This document shows positions 1 through 11,265 of a stretch of DNA of 64,000 nt, in pieces (position 1 is the first letter of the stretch; each line of letters begins with the position of its first letter). Below the pieces are notes generated by a model. The model made no database searches. It saw nothing but the letters and a program-made list of their open reading frames with translations, and was not told the DNA's origin. The stretch is from contig CM037792.1 of assembly GCA_021229015.1 (NCBI GenBank), positions 42,229,655 to 42,293,654 on the forward strand, given 5' to 3'. The position numbers were made by a program, and so were the translations under genes. Origin of the DNA: Solen grandis (taxonomy: Eukaryota > Mollusca > Bivalvia > Adapedonta > Solenidae).

Positions 1-162
1 AAGCCGGATAAGTTCTCTTGTGACAGCAGTATCAGGAAGCCTAGGGGCTGGAGGTAGGCTTGCAGTAGTTATTTGGGCTGGTTCTCCTGTAGGTGTAGGG
101 CCCTGAGATCCAGGTGTGGCTGGTTGAGTGGGCTGGGTACCAGGCAGTGGCCAATGGGTGAC
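1..162 (-). CDS. Exon (ninth seen, runs off window) of unrecognised multi-exon gene
   Basis: Read on the minus strand, the exon follows a good acceptor (TTCTTTTCCAG) and stays open in phase 0 to the window edge. It encodes about 54 residues rich in Pro, Thr, Ala and Gln, starting VTHWPLPGTQ, with no globular domain visible. The previous exon (623-738) ends in a complete codon, so the two join in frame. The low-complexity Pro/Thr composition fits a disordered C-terminal tail. The end of the gene lies outside the window. I do not recognise the family. Confidence 0.7.
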
Positions 163-622
163 CTGGAAAAGAAGTTATAAAATTTAACTGAAAAGTTAAA
201 AAACATGGTGAGGTGTTTTTCAGGTGTCATGTATAAAATCAATTAACCTTTCCAATGTTTACAGATATATTCATATGATCAGATTTTTCCGATAGCTACA
301 CTGGGATCAATGGCTTTCCTGTTTACTCAAAAGAACACACACATTTGTTTGTAAACATTTGATCAAGTCACAAAAAGAACAATGGATTCATTAGGTGAGA
401 TTTAAATGTTCACTGCAAAAGCTGGAAAAGTTTATTTTCTATTATTAAGAATTAAGGTATACAGGTCAGGTCCATGCTTCATTTTAATATTAAGGGAAAA
501 AACACATGGTTTACACACTAAAAATTGCCTTTGTTCTGATGGGCTTTCCAGTGGTATACCATCACGTAAAATGACAAATGTGGTGGAAATACCGTAAGCT
601 TAGATCAGTAGTAATAACTTAC
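163..622 (-). other. Intron
   Basis: The intron begins GTAAGT after the exon at 623-738 and ends TTTTCCAG before the exon at 1-162. It has no coding signal on either strand. Confidence 0.6.
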
Positions 623-738
623 ATGACCACTAGGGGCAGACTCTGGAGTTGGCGTCTGCCCTTCCTTGATTTTACGTTCAGCCTCAGCAATGATCTGGGC
701 AACAACTTCTGGTGGTGCTGGGGCTATACTTCTGTTCC
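623..738 (-). CDS. Exon (eighth seen) of unrecognised multi-exon gene
   Basis: The acceptor is AATTTTCAG and the donor GTAAGT. The exon is 116 bp and enters with two bases, which complete a Gly codon with the G ending exon 2035-2194. It then reads 38 codons without a stop. The product segment has a short charged helix-like stretch (EVVAQIIAEAERKIKEG) after an Ala/Pro run, then a Pro/Ser-rich tail. The other two frames contain stops, so the frame is unambiguous. Function unknown. Confidence 0.78.
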
Positions 739-2034
739 CTGAAAATTATTACACATTGGATTTTAACACTGGTTTGTGATCACATCACATAGTCTATCTC
801 TCTTTTCCAGGATATACATCATGTGACATGCATTGAAAACTTGCTGGTAAATTCTAGGTATGGCTTTTTCTCGGAAATGTAATATTGCATCAGGTTCATT
901 ATATTTTGAGAAAATATAAATACTGTAGAACTTAGGCAAGTCGAAGTTAAAGGGACTGACCTAAAAAGTTTGAGACATCGGGACTTCGACTTCTGCATGG
1001 GCTAAATCAACAATCAAATTGTCATATCTTTGAACCCTAGACAAGGCTTCATTGCATCAATGTCGGTCGTAAATGTAATCTTATACAAATGTGGATATAT
1101 GATGTGTTCAGATGTGTTCGAAAGAAAATAAGATGATATCTTAATAAAAAAAAAAAAAGAGTTTTATACTTCAAGCAAGACATGAAACAAAACTTAAATA
1201 CAAGATGGACATTTGGTGCAGAGTAAATAATAAAATTTTGATAACCAGATGTTCAGGTTGGGTACCAGGTCCTTCGCTTATCAACACATCTTGATCATTG
1301 GAAGTATCAATGAATATATTCAAATGGTATAGCACCTAGAGTGATTACAGTTAAAGTAATGTTTTCACACACAGAAATAGCCTAAAAAGGCTCTTAAAAG
1401 CTTTCTGTGTTTTTTTTTTGTGTAATTAGCACATTTTGTACAAGTAAAGTGTCAATGTTGTCCAGCCATAAAGGTGTAAAAAATATTATATCGCAATCAA
1501 AGTTGTGAAAACAGCCAAAGAACTTTGACTTATTTCTGGTAAAATGTACTCAAATTATTATGTATGGACCCCCAAAAAAATTGACACATTGAAAATTTGA
1601 TACATACATGGGTTTTTCTTATACATATGTAAGAGAAATGTCAGGACCTTCTTAAATTCAACTCATCAAAGTTCAAACATATAGGTTCTACTGTATAAAA
1701 AACAAATTCTAATCCAGTGTTATCAAACTTAAATCAAATTTACATTTAAAAATGTGAGTTCAGATCTTTATTTCTAAAAGATAAATGAGTTTTAAAATCT
1801 TATAAAATATTTATGTAGAAAACCTTCTTTGTTACCACCATTTCCATAAAATGATAATACTAATCCATCTTGACAGATCCTGTGTTGGACCAGTACTTTT
1901 CACCTGGGATGGTCACAATTTTTATTTTTTTGTCTCCAATCAGGTTTAAACCAACAACCTTTGGATCAACAGTTTTATCTATTACCACTGGACTCCATAA
2001 TACCCTTAACAAAGAGTTATGGTTCCTTACTCAC
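739..2034 (-). other. Intron, no internal element recognised
   Basis: Intron between exons 2035-2194 (donor GTGAGT) and 623-738. It is AT-rich, with a poly-A tract near 1147-1158, and I see no exon or clear element. Confidence 0.5.
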
Positions 2035-2194
2035 CTATAACGGACTGTTGAAGATGCAGGGCCTCAGCCACTGACTCAAAGGGCTCAGTGGAGCTTACAG
2101 ACGAGGAACCAGGATTGTGCTGAGCCATCCTGGTGGTGGCAGATTGCTGTCTACCTGACCACTGGTTCCTGGCTGCTGTTGTGTTTGCTGATAT
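2035..2194 (-). CDS. Exon (seventh seen) of unrecognised multi-exon gene
   Basis: The acceptor is CTTTTCAG and the donor GTGAGTAAGG. The 160-bp exon enters in phase 0 and leaves one base, the G completed by the next exon. Only this frame is open. The protein segment is Ser/Thr/Gln/Asn-rich (ISANTTAARNQWSGRQQ and onward) and ends in a more ordered, Glu/Ala/Leu-containing piece (EPFESVAEALHLQQSVI). Phase agreement with both neighbours makes the splice model strong although the protein family is unknown. Confidence 0.8.
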
Positions 2195-3523
2195 CTGAAA
2201 AGTTTATGAAAAATGTGTGCAAAACCTTGATCAAAATTTCTATGGTTAAAAGAGGCCATGACAATCATAAATTCTGCCAAGAACTTGATGGACTGATGCC
2301 TATGAACGCCTTCAAGAAGTTTCAAGTCAATCCGAAAACTGATTGCTGAGATATAAGCCTGGCAGAAGCTTGCATGCAAAACTTAAACCAAGCTGCAATG
2401 CCAATGCATGGATGACTGCAACAGCTCTTTTTCGAATACAGTCCAGTTGTGATGAAATGAAGTAGCAACAGACTATGCAATCACTTTGTTGCATTTCACC
2501 TTCCTTCCATCACATCTTTTATTGATAATCCTGATGATCGTATTTTGCTTCAAATGTAATACCATGTATATGATGTATAAATGTCAATAATGCCGTACAT
2601 CAGCAATGCCATGATATACATGTATTATTGTCACAATGTGTTTTTGTGTGTTTAAAGAATAAAGGGATTTATTAATTTGTGTGCATCACTGGCACTAAAA
2701 ACACAGAAATGCCAATTGCATTGAAATATTGATTACGATATTTTTTGTCCCTCTGTACTGTATATTGAAATATACAGTATTGGAGAAAAAAAATTTACAT
2801 GTATATTTTTTGATAATCAAGATTACAATGAAATTTGCAATTCTGCAGTTCTAGTGCCAGTGGGGTGCATGCAAAAAATAAAAAAAGCAAACATGTGCAC
2901 TGGATTACTCAAGACTGACGTTTCCAGATTACAAGGCAGTGTACCTTTTTATATTTTTTATGATGGTGGTATCATGTACTGAAATGTAATGCCAAAACAG
3001 AGATGATCCCCATCGATTACGTTACAACGTGTAATCACTCAAGTTACCACCTACTCCAAACAAGCAAGCTCTCTTGTATGATTTGTACCATTGTGTCAAG
3101 GATGCCATATTGATTACACATCATAATGGCCAAAATGCAAAAGCAACATGTGTCCCTCTGGTAGCTATGAAAAATGACTGGCAATTCATTTGAGCACATC
3201 ATTAATAAACTGTTATTTGGTCCTTGGGACTTCACAGTTGCTTTGCTCTAGTGTATCTTTGGTTCTATCCAAACTTTGTTTCATTGCATCTTTTTTACAC
3301 TGAATGAAGAACAAGTTTTGCCAGGACCTCAGAATTATTTCGTATTACACCATTATTTTGTTTCATCTCATTTCTTTCAATCATGACTGGGCTATACTTG
3401 AGCTTAAAAAAAACAACTATTGGTTTATCACTACCCTTTCAAATACCGGTAAGCTGAAATGTTCACTGCAGAATCAGAAATGATTCCTCACAAATATGTA
3501 TGAGGGGACAGTGCAATGCCTAC
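2195..3523 (-). other. Intron holding a degenerate piece of a tandem-unit repeat
   Basis: About 2200-2430 contains text such as CTTGCATGCAAAACTT, GAGATATAAGC and GCTGCAATGCCAATGC that also occurs at 12044-13190. It is therefore a decayed partial copy of that repeat family next to the splice acceptor. The rest of the intron shows nothing recognisable. Confidence 0.45.
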
Positions 3524-3713
3524 CTGTAACAGAGTTCGAATGTCACAGTCAGCGACCACAGTCTGAGGGGTTAATCTGGCGTCTGGATTGGTTAAAAACT
3601 GGGTCACCTGCGCTGGGGTTGATGGCACTTCTGACCAAACAGTCTGGTTATAAACATAGTGACCTTCACCTTGCTAGGCTGGGCCACAAACTTTTGGTTA
3701 CTGTAGCTATGAT
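3524..3713 (-). CDS. Exon (sixth seen) with a one-base frame break
   Basis: The acceptor is TTGCATTTCAG and the donor GTAGG. The exon is 190 bp. It enters with AT, completed by the G of exon 10984-11265 to give Asp, and reads HSYSNQKFVAQPSK. The frame then closes, but reading resumes at once one base away as GEGHYVYNQTVW and stays open to the donor in the phase the next exon needs. A single missing base beside the AA of AGCAAGG accounts for both halves. No globular domain is recognised. I read the break as a likely assembly indel because both halves look coding; a real inactivating mutation is the alternative. Confidence 0.65.
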
Positions 3714-4155
3714 CTGAAATGCAAGTAGACAATGTCATGGTAAAACCTGTCCAGCATACAGCTCACTGTTTTATCATATTCATAACTCCCTTTCTCTCTT
3801 TCACAACCTAACATGCCTTACTGTATTAACTGGAAAAAATCAAGGACCCTGGGCAAAACATGTATTCACAAAACAAGCTGATTTTTTTCACCTAAGTCAA
3901 ACATCAGTTGTTTTTTTAATGAGAATATTTCTTATTTTTCAATTCCTTAATTTTCATAAAAATGTCAATACAGGTGGATAGTTCTCCCTTTTATCTGTTA
4001 AGTTCCTGTTTGGTTGGGAAAAAAAATCAGAAAATACAGGATTTCTTAAATTCTACCCAAATAAATAAACATCTGAATCTCAAAATGATACAATAGAAAG
4101 TACTACAATCTGACACAATAAAGTGAACATTACATGTATAACTTTATATTTTACA

Positions 4156-4396
4156 TTAACCCTTTCCCTCATATAGACTCATTTTGACGCACTCAATAGG
4201 TACCACATAAAGCCTGATCTGAAGAAAGCCAAACTCAAACCTTACCAAATTTAATTGTAAAATCCTCATTACCAGACCACTGAGGAGCAGCGAACAGCAT
4301 AAAACCTGATCAGCCTGCAAGTTACTTGCAGGCTGATCTGGTTTTATGTTGTTCGCATAGGTCTTTTCATGGTTTCCTCTATGAGGGAAAGGGTTA
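4156..4396. mobile_element. Short palindromic TTAA element (piggyBac-like MITE), copy 1
   Basis: The element is about 240 bp, starts TTAACCCTTTCCCTCATA and ends with the inverse, so almost the whole copy can fold. The centre is a strong hairpin (CAGCCTGCAAGT / ACTTGCAGGCTG) flanked by GCGAACAGCATAAAACC and its inverse. It has no coding capacity. Further copies lie at 8092, 14455 and 28470, with a cut copy at the right window edge. Ends of the form CCCTTTCC beside TTAA match the known piggyBac pattern; the assignment is inferred because no transposase is present. Confidence 0.7.
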
Positions 4397-4511
4397 TAGA
4401 ATCGCTTAAAGACACTAAATGAAGCTTGATCAAATTACTTAGGTATTAAATAAATAAAATGAAGAGAACAAAAAAAAATGGCATACAATTATTTGTGAAA
4501 CAATATAAAAC

Positions 4512-5248
4512 CAGGGTTGCCACAGAGCTGAAGAAATAAAATTCCCTGACTATTCCCTCACTTTTCCCTGACTCAGCCCTACTTTTCACTGACCAATACA
4601 ACCACAATTTTTCGGCCTCCTCCTCCCCTTCCAATCCTCCCATCTACATTTTTATTGTTTTAGAATAATAACCTTAACAAATTTCAAATAAATCAGAATT
4701 CCTTTTCATGGTTATATTAGTCAGTGATAATAGTACAGATACTATTAAATGATTTTCTTACAAGGTAGTAATACTTCAGTCAATCTTACACATTAAGCAA
4801 CATTTACATGTAAGCTATGGACACTATATCAACATAAATGGTCACAAAAGCATTTAAAATCATCATGATTATACATACAGTCATGTCATACACCTCTAAT
4901 GTTAAAACATTTAACTCAAAAAAATAACTCTGATAAACAGTGTGCACAATAAAATCTCAGTGAGCTGACTTAACCTATCAGTCTAACATCCCAAACCTTT
5001 TAAGGTTTCATGCTTAGGAATGTTTTTATATTATTAAATAATCAATGTTTGAAAGTAATACTTATAAATACTGTTTGAAGACTGCCATAGCCACTGAAAA
5101 ATTCAAAACATCAACTCAGACTTTCATTTTTCCCTGACTTTTCTAAAATGTATTTTTTCACTGACCATTTTTCAAAATTCCCTGACAATTCACTGACCTT
5201 GAAAAAAAATCATTTTTCCCTGACTTTTCAAGGTATGTGGCAACCCTG
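4512..5248. mobile_element. Non-autonomous inverted-repeat transposon, 5-bp target duplication AAAAC
   Basis: Terminal inverted repeats CAGGGTTGCCAC / GTGGCAACCCTG bound 737 bp, and AAAAC is repeated exactly outside both ends (4507-4511 and 5249-5253). Inside, words such as TTTTCCCTGACTTTTC recur near both ends. There is no transposase. A shorter relative is at 19686-20089. The 5-bp duplication and CAGGG ends fit a hAT-like or related DNA transposon. Confidence 0.7.
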
Positions 5249-5277
5249 AAAACTCATATACGGGTAAATGAATAAAT

Positions 5278-6264
5278 CAAGAGGCCCAAGATGGCCCTAA
5301 ATCGCTCACCTGAGATAAATAGGTTGACCCAAGGAACATCTGTACCAATTTATTTTAAAATCTGGCCAGTAGTTTTGAAGAAGATGATTTTTAAAGTTTT
5401 CATATTTTTTTTCTTTTTGTTGCCATGGCAACCAGAGTTCTATATGGATCAAGTTTATTTTAGGAACTTTTGTGAAGGTTCACCCAAGGATCATTCCTGC
5501 CAAGTTCAAATTCTGTCCAGTGGTTTCAGAGGAAATGTTGATTAAAGTTTTCCCTATATACATATAAGGCAAATAAGCCCCGCCCCTGGCGGCCATGTTT
5601 TTCACGGATCAGAAAATTTTTAGCAACTTTGGTAGAGGTTGACCCAAGGAACATCTGTATCAATTTATTTTAAAATCTGGCCAGTAGTTTTGAAGAAGAT
5701 GATTTTTAAAGTTTTCATTTTTTTTTTGTTGTTGCCATGGCAACCAGAGTTCTACATGGATCAAGTTTATTTTGGCAATTTTTGTGAAGGTTGACCCAAG
5801 GATCATTCCTGCCAAGTTTAATCAAATTCTGTCCAGTGGTTTCAGAGGAGATGTTGTTTAAAGGTTTCTCTATATACATATAAGGCAAATAAGCCCCGCC
5901 CCTGGTGGCCATGTTTTTTTACGGATTGGAATGATTTTAGCAACTTTGGTAGAGGTTGACCTAAGGAACATCTGTACCAAATTATTTTGAAATCTGGCCA
6001 GTAGTTTTGAAGGAGATGATTTTTAAAGTTTTCAAATTATTTTTCTTTTTCTAGCCATGGAAACCAGAGTTCTTCATGGATCAACTTTATTTTAGCAACT
6101 TTTGTAGAGCCTCACCCAAGGAACATTCCTGCCAAGTTTCATTAAATTCTGTCCAGCGGTTTCAGAGGAGATGTCGTTTAAAGCAAATTGTTGACGACGG
6201 ACGACGACGGACGAAGGGCGATCACAAAAGCTCACCTTGAGCACTTTGTGCTCAGGTGAGCTAA
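5278..6264 (+). mobile_element. CAAGAGGCCC...GTGAGCTAA repeat element, ~315-bp internal units
   Basis: The left end is CAAGAGGCCCAAGATGGCCC followed by CTCACCTGAG. The right end carries a hairpin (CTCACCTTGAGCAC / GTGCTCAGGTGAG) and finishes CTAA. The body is about three imperfect copies of a ~315-bp unit that starts near GTTGACCCAAGGAACATC and includes GTTGCCATGGCAACCAGAGT. The last stretch is rich in GACGACGGACGAAGGGCG. There is no convincing coding sequence. Related copies lie at 7028-9430 and 25632-27645. A hairpin followed by CTAA is reminiscent of a non-autonomous Helitron 3' end, but I cannot prove that class. Confidence 0.6.
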
Positions 6265-6436
6265 TAAAAAAAGTGGTAACTAAGAAATAAATGAAGTTCA
6301 GCCCAATATAAAAATATAATTAGTCAAAAGATGTTTTTTTTCCTATTTAAAGAATTTCTATTCTCTGCCATTCCCCTTTGTTTTTAAGTCTCACTGAAAA
6401 AGATTAGCTGACTTTTCGAGTGATCAAAAAAAAAAA

Positions 6437-6456
6437 AAGAGAGAGAGAGAGAGAGA
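6437..6456. repeat. (GA)n microsatellite
   Basis: Simple GA repeat following a poly-A run. Confidence 0.8.
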
Positions 6457-7609
6457 AAATGTCCATGTGTACATGTATAACAGTTTAAGTTCTATCAAAA
6501 CCAACATCAAGTACAGTGCAGACCCAATATAACCTACTTCCTTAACCTTTATCTCAAGAATATTCATGTACTAATTTATGACTTCATGAATATTAATTCA
6601 CTGACTATAAAATGGTATATGAAATCATTTTGTTTTCCTTGCCACACAGATTGTGTTGAAACTGAGCTACAATATTGTGTAAGCAAACAGAGGAAATCCT
6701 GATCAGACACAGTGATGTTTTTCCTTCTATAACTCTGGTACCCATAAAAGGACCCATTCACAATTTAGAAGGGACCCAAATTGATTCACAATTCAAAAGT
6801 GTATTTTTGATAGAGGCATGGTTTAAACCCTTTCTACTCAGCTGAATTAATTTCAAAGGTGCTTCTCTTCCACAATATCTCAGTTTTTTGATAATATAAA
6901 CCATTCCCTACCATTTTTCAGAAAAATTACACAGTATTCTGTAAAAGCCCATATTTTCTCCTCACCATATCAGCAGATATTTTTCACAATCGAAGGGGTA
7001 CCCGACCCATTCACAATACAAGGAAAACAAGAGGGCCAAGATGGCCCTGAATCATTCACCTGAGAATTACGAGTCATAGTGAATACATAATCTATGCAGA
7101 AGTACAGCAAGATCATCTAAATTCAACACAAAAACTGTACCTGCCATCCAAACTTTGAAGGTCATAGCTCTAAAAAGTCTATATAAAATCAAGTGACCCC
7201 TAGGACTGGGCCAATTTTGACACCAGGGCCATAATTTGATCAAAATTGGTAGATGTTCACTAGGCCATGTTACTCACCAAACATCTAAATTCTAGGCCTT
7301 GTGGTGTCTGATAAGAATATTTTTCTAGTTTTTTTCCTAAATATTAGTCTATGTAAAATCAAGTGACCCCTGGGTTGGGGCCAATTTTGTCCCCAGGCCT
7401 TGTAGTTTCTGACAAGATTTTCTAGGTCTTCTTATATAAGTCTATGTATAATCAAGTGACCCCTGGGGCAGGGCCAATTTCGACCACAGAATCATGATTT
7501 GAACAAACTTGGTAATGGTCCATAAGACAATGCCACACACCAAATATCTAAACTCAAGGCCTTGTGGTTTCTGACAAGAAGATTTTTCTAGTTTTTCTTA
7601 TATAAGTAT

Positions 7610-8805
7610 GTGTATAATCAAGTGTTAAGGGTATGGGGAACTTATTTTCAATTACTAAAGGTAAAGAAATACCTATTAAATACATGCTCCAATTATTTGA
7701 TACATTTGTTTCATCAATGTTACATTATGCATGTGAGACTTGGGGCTTTTAAAAAGCAGAAAATATACAAAGGGTCCATAGGAAATTCTAAAAAGGTTAC
7801 TTGGTGTTAAATTAAGTACAAGCAATCATGCTATTTATGGCATTTAGGAAGGCATCCTTTATATATAACAAGATATGCTAGAATAGTTAATTATTTTTTG
7901 AAATTACATTCTGTAACAGGAAATAACTGTATCTTATATAATACACTAATTAACATGAGAAATGATGCTGAAAGTGACAACGACTGTATTAACTGGTGTT
8001 CACAAGTTAGGGATATGTTACAAGATTCAGGCTTTAACGATGTTTGGTTGTTCCCGGAATCAGTAAACATAAAAAGTATTTATACCTGTTTTTAACCCTT
8101 TCCCTCATATAGACTCATTTTGACACACTCAGTATGTACCACATAAAGCCTGATCTGCAGAAAACCACAGTTAAACCTTACCGAATTTAATTATAAAGTC
8201 CTCATTTCCAGACCACTGAGGAGCAGCGAACAGCATAAAACCTGATCAGCCTGTGAGTAACTCGCTGGCTGATCTGGTTTTAGGTTGTTCGCATAGTAAT
8301 TTTCATGGATTCTTCAGGGAAAGGGAAAAAATTTTTTTTTGGGAATTAAAATTAAATTAAAAAAAACATTTGTTAAACACTGAATATGTAAGACATCTGA
8401 ATATTGAAAGAAATGAAAGAAAATGTACTTTATGTAATAAGAACGAGGTAGAAGATGAATTTCATTTTGTGCTTATATGTTCATTATTTGAAACCTTAAG
8501 GAAAAAAAAAATTTCTATATTCCGGTAAAATTTGTTCATTAAAAAAAAATGATCTTAAGAAATTAGCCTTATTCTGTAAACACGCTTTTAAGTTGAGACA
8601 TAATACATTAAATGGTAATACTTAATTTTTACAGATTTGTAATGATTTTGAAAGATCTATATATTTATAATTTATTAGGATATGTACCTTTTACACTCTC
8701 GCATTGCTATGTCTTTGCGCACTGTATATGTATTATTTATATTATATGTAACGATGAACTGTATATGTTCAAGTTATATCAATAAAATTTCTGTTCTGTT
8801 CTATT
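7610..8805 (+). pseudogene. LINE 3' end: C-terminal part of a reverse-transcriptase polyprotein, broken
   Basis: Plus-strand reading, with frame breaks, gives a segment like the C-terminal region of non-LTR retrotransposon ORF2. It runs from a YACETWGF motif near 7730 through NWCSQVRDMLQ and GFNDVWLFPES near 8010-8060. After an inserted TTAA element (8092-8325) it continues through a CX2CX9HX4C zinc-knuckle-like motif (CTLCNKNEVEDEFHFVLIC) near 8425-8480. The 3' end is AT-rich and finishes AATAAAATTTCTGTTCTG. The palm domain is absent, consistent with ordinary 5' truncation. The clade is not certain. Confidence 0.65.
8092..8325. mobile_element. TTAA palindromic element, copy 2, inside the LINE
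   Basis: It has the same ends and centre as the copy at 4156-4396 (TTAACCCTTTCCCTCATATA at the left, CAGGGAAAGGG at the right) and the same AGCAGCGAACAGCATAAAAC core. The right TTAA has decayed. It interrupts the LINE reading frame after the DVWLFPES region, giving a three-level nest. Confidence 0.65.
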
Positions 8806-9599
8806 CATAAGACAATGCCACACACCAAATATCTAAACTCAAAGCCTTGAGGTTTCTGACAAGAAGATTTTTCTAGTTTTTCTTAAATAAGTCTATGTAT
8901 AATCAAATGACCCCAGGGGACTGGGGCCAATTTTGACCACAGGGTCATGATTTGAACAACTTGGTAATGGTCCATAAGACAATGCCCCACACCAAATATC
9001 TAAACTCCAGGCCTTGTGGTTTCTGACAAGAAGATTTTTCTAGTTTTTCTAAAATCTATGTATAATCAGTGACCCCTGGGGCAGGGCCAATTTCGACCAC
9101 AGGGTCATGATTTGAACAAACTTGGTAATGGTACATAAGACAATGCCACAACCAAATATCTAAGCTCTAGGCCTTGCAGTTTCGGAGAAGAAGATTTTTA
9201 AAGATTTTACCTAAAAAAAATTTTTTAGCTCCTGTGACCAAGATATGCAACAGACCAGAACCATTTTAACAAATTTGGTAGAGCTTCATGCAAGGAACAT
9301 CCCAGCCAATTTTCATCAGATTTGGCCAAGTGGTTTAGGAAGAGATGCATGGACGTACACACCGACGCCAAACGCCAGACAAAAGGTGATCACAATAGCT
9401 CACCATGAGCATGTTGTGCTCAGGTGAGCCAAAAATCACTGAGACAGCTCCAATATAACTACAGGAGCTGTTTGATTTGGATTTGCTCTGTTTGCCAGTG
9501 CCTCAAAATGAGTCTACATGAAGTATATAGGTCAATATGCAAATGCTAACATAACACTGACCAATAAACAACACACCCTAAATCCTATTCTGTTCATTA

Positions 9600-10850
9600 T
9601 TTGGATATTTTTTTTCTTGGGATTAACATCCCACCAACAATTAACTGAAACATTTAGGGACCGTTGTCAACATGAGACAGATATAGCAACACCTCGCTGT
9701 GATATAACAGCTCAACCTCACTGTCCAACCTCACTGTGATATAACAGCCCCACCTCACTGTGATATAACAGCCCCACTTCACTGTGATATGACAGCCCCA
9801 CCTCACTGTGATATGACAGCCCCACCTCACTGTGATATAACAGCCCCACCTCACTGTAATATGACAGCCCCACCTCACTGTGATATAACAGCCCCACCTC
9901 ACTGTAATATGACAGCCCCACCTCACTCTGATATAACAGCCCCACCTCACAGTGATATAACAGCCCCACCTCACTGTGATATGACAGCCCTACCTCACTG
10001 TGATATAACAGCCCAACCCCACTGTGATACAACAGCCCCACCTCACTGTGATATAACAGCCCAACCTCACTGTGATATGACAGCCCTACCTCACTGTAAT
10101 ATAACAGCCCCACCTCACTCTGATATAACAGCCCCACCTCACTGTGATATAACAGCCCTCCTCACTGTGATATGACAGCCCTACCTCACTGTAATATGAC
10201 AGCACCACCTCACTCTGATATAACAGCCCCACCTCACTCTGATATAACAGCCCCACCTCACTGTGATATAACAGCCCTCCTCACTGTAATATGACAGCCC
10301 AACCTCACTGTAATATGACAGCCCAACCTCACTGTAATATAACAGCCCCACCTCACTCTGATATAACAGCCCCTCCTCACTGAAATATGACAGCCCCACC
10401 TCACTCTGATATAACAGCCCCACCTCACACTGATATAACAGCCCCACCTCATTGTGATATGACAGCCCTACCTCACTGTAATATGACAGCCCTCCTCACT
10501 GTAATATGACAGCCCCTCCTCACTGTAATATGACAGCCCCTCCTCACTGTAATATGACAGCCCTCCTCACTGTAATATGACAGCCCCTCCTCACTTATAT
10601 AAGCCACCTCACTGTAATATAAAAGCCCTACCTCACTGTGATATAACAGACGTACACCAAGATACCAACCCAGTCACATTATTACGACACTGGGCCAACC
10701 ATACCCTTGTATAGTGAGCGCCAAGCAAGATTGATAAAATACATAATAGTACCATTTTGAACAATATTTGGTGTGTTTAGGCAAGGGATTGGACCTATGG
10801 CACAGGTATAAATGAGGTAGATGCTCTAACCACTTGGCCAACTTGACCAG
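9600..10850 (-). mobile_element. tRNA-derived SINE split by an internal minisatellite
   Basis: The left flank (GGGATTAACATCCCACCAAC, then ACTGAAACATTTAGGG and GAGACAGATATAGC) and the right flank (AACCCAGTCACATTATTACG, GGCCAACCATACCC, GCGCCAAGCAAG, and the degenerate tRNA-like head near 10790-10850) match the SINE seen intact at 57500-57770 and 61205-61460 on the same strand. Between them, where the SINE normally has a TGCCACACTGCAGTATCA segment, lies the 24-bp array described next. The minisatellite therefore grew within the SINE body. Confidence 0.65.
9692..10648. repeat. 24-bp minisatellite (CCTCACTGTGATATAACAGC...), about 39 units
   Basis: The unit is CCTCACTGTGATATAACAGC plus CCCA, with variants GATATGAC, TAATATGAC, CACTCTGAT and a few 22-23 bp units such as CAGCCCTCCTCACTG. 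Because 24 is divisible by three, several frames on both strands stay open (plus strand TAPPHCDI; minus strand RWGCYITV and GLLYHSEV). These long reading frames are repeat artefacts, with no start context, splice signal or homology. Confidence 0.9.
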
Positions 10851-10983
10851 TACTATTCATTTGACAAAAGATGCATTATTAGATACTGACTCAGGACCCA
10901 ATATCATTAAGAATTTAGACTTAGACACAAAATACCATGTTATAATGGAAATGCACTGTATAAACCTTGCTCCTCGTATTCAC

Positions 10984-11265
10984 CTTTCTTATCAGAAGTT
11001 TCAAGCAGTATCCAGTCTGGTATAGTTTTAGCTTCACGAAGAGGTGTAAATGGTATCTCAACTTCAGAATAAATATCTTTAATCAAACGATTGATCTGGC
11101 ACTCAAAGCTTGACTTGACGGCTGTTGTGGTTGTAATGGTTGCCAGGGTAACAAGATCTGAGTCTCTTGTTGCTATGTGAGCAGGCTGACACTTGGGTCT
11201 CTGTAGAAATGGAGTAGGCAGGAAGTGCTCCTGGGAACCAGGTAGTCTACTGTGTGTGCTGGACC
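10984..11265 (-). CDS. Exon (fifth seen) of unrecognised multi-exon gene
   Basis: The acceptor is TTTGGTGCAG and the donor GTGAAT. The exon is 282 bp, entering with two bases (completing Trp with the T of the previous exon) and leaving one. It encodes 93 complete residues. A Pro-rich start leads into a better-ordered half with VTLATITTTTAVKSSFECQI and then INRLIKDIYSEVEIPFTPLR, ending TIPDWILLETSDKK. Mixed hydrophobic and charged residues there suggest a folded segment, the only obvious one downstream of the N-terminal exons. It joins exon 3524-3713 in phase. Confidence 0.8.

Larger units (their letters stand above)
7028..9430 (+). mobile_element. CAAGAGGGCC...GTGAGC element, split by a LINE insertion
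   Basis: It begins CAAGAGGGCCAAGATGGCCC and ends CTCACCATGAGCATGTTGTG, then CTCAGGTGAGC, like the elements at 5278 and 25632. Its internal units contain AAGTGACCCCTGGG and GGGCCAATTTTGACC and are about 160-175 bp each. The array is interrupted from about 7610 to 8805 by a LINE 3' end. Array text (CATAAGACAATGCCACACACC) resumes right after the LINE tail, so the LINE is the younger arrival. Confidence 0.6.
3714..10983 (-). other. Large intron packed with repeats
   Basis: Intron of about 7.3 kb between exons 10984-11265 (donor GTGAAT) and 3524-3713. It holds the elements at 4156-4396, 4512-5248, 5278-6264, 7028-9430 and about 9600-10850. The stretch 6265-7027 has only a short GA tract at 6437-6456 and a degenerate inverted-repeat element near 6535-6760 related to the one at 13945-14313. 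Confidence 0.5.

Noticed and set aside
9654..10452. Long open frames on both strands encoding RWGCYITV, GLLYHSEV or TAPPHCDI repeats
   Set aside because: They are translations of a 24-bp minisatellite; several frames are open simply because 24 is divisible by three. There is no start context, splicing or homology.
9692..10648. CRISPR-like array
   Set aside because: Units are contiguous with no unique spacers, and the context is animal SINE DNA.
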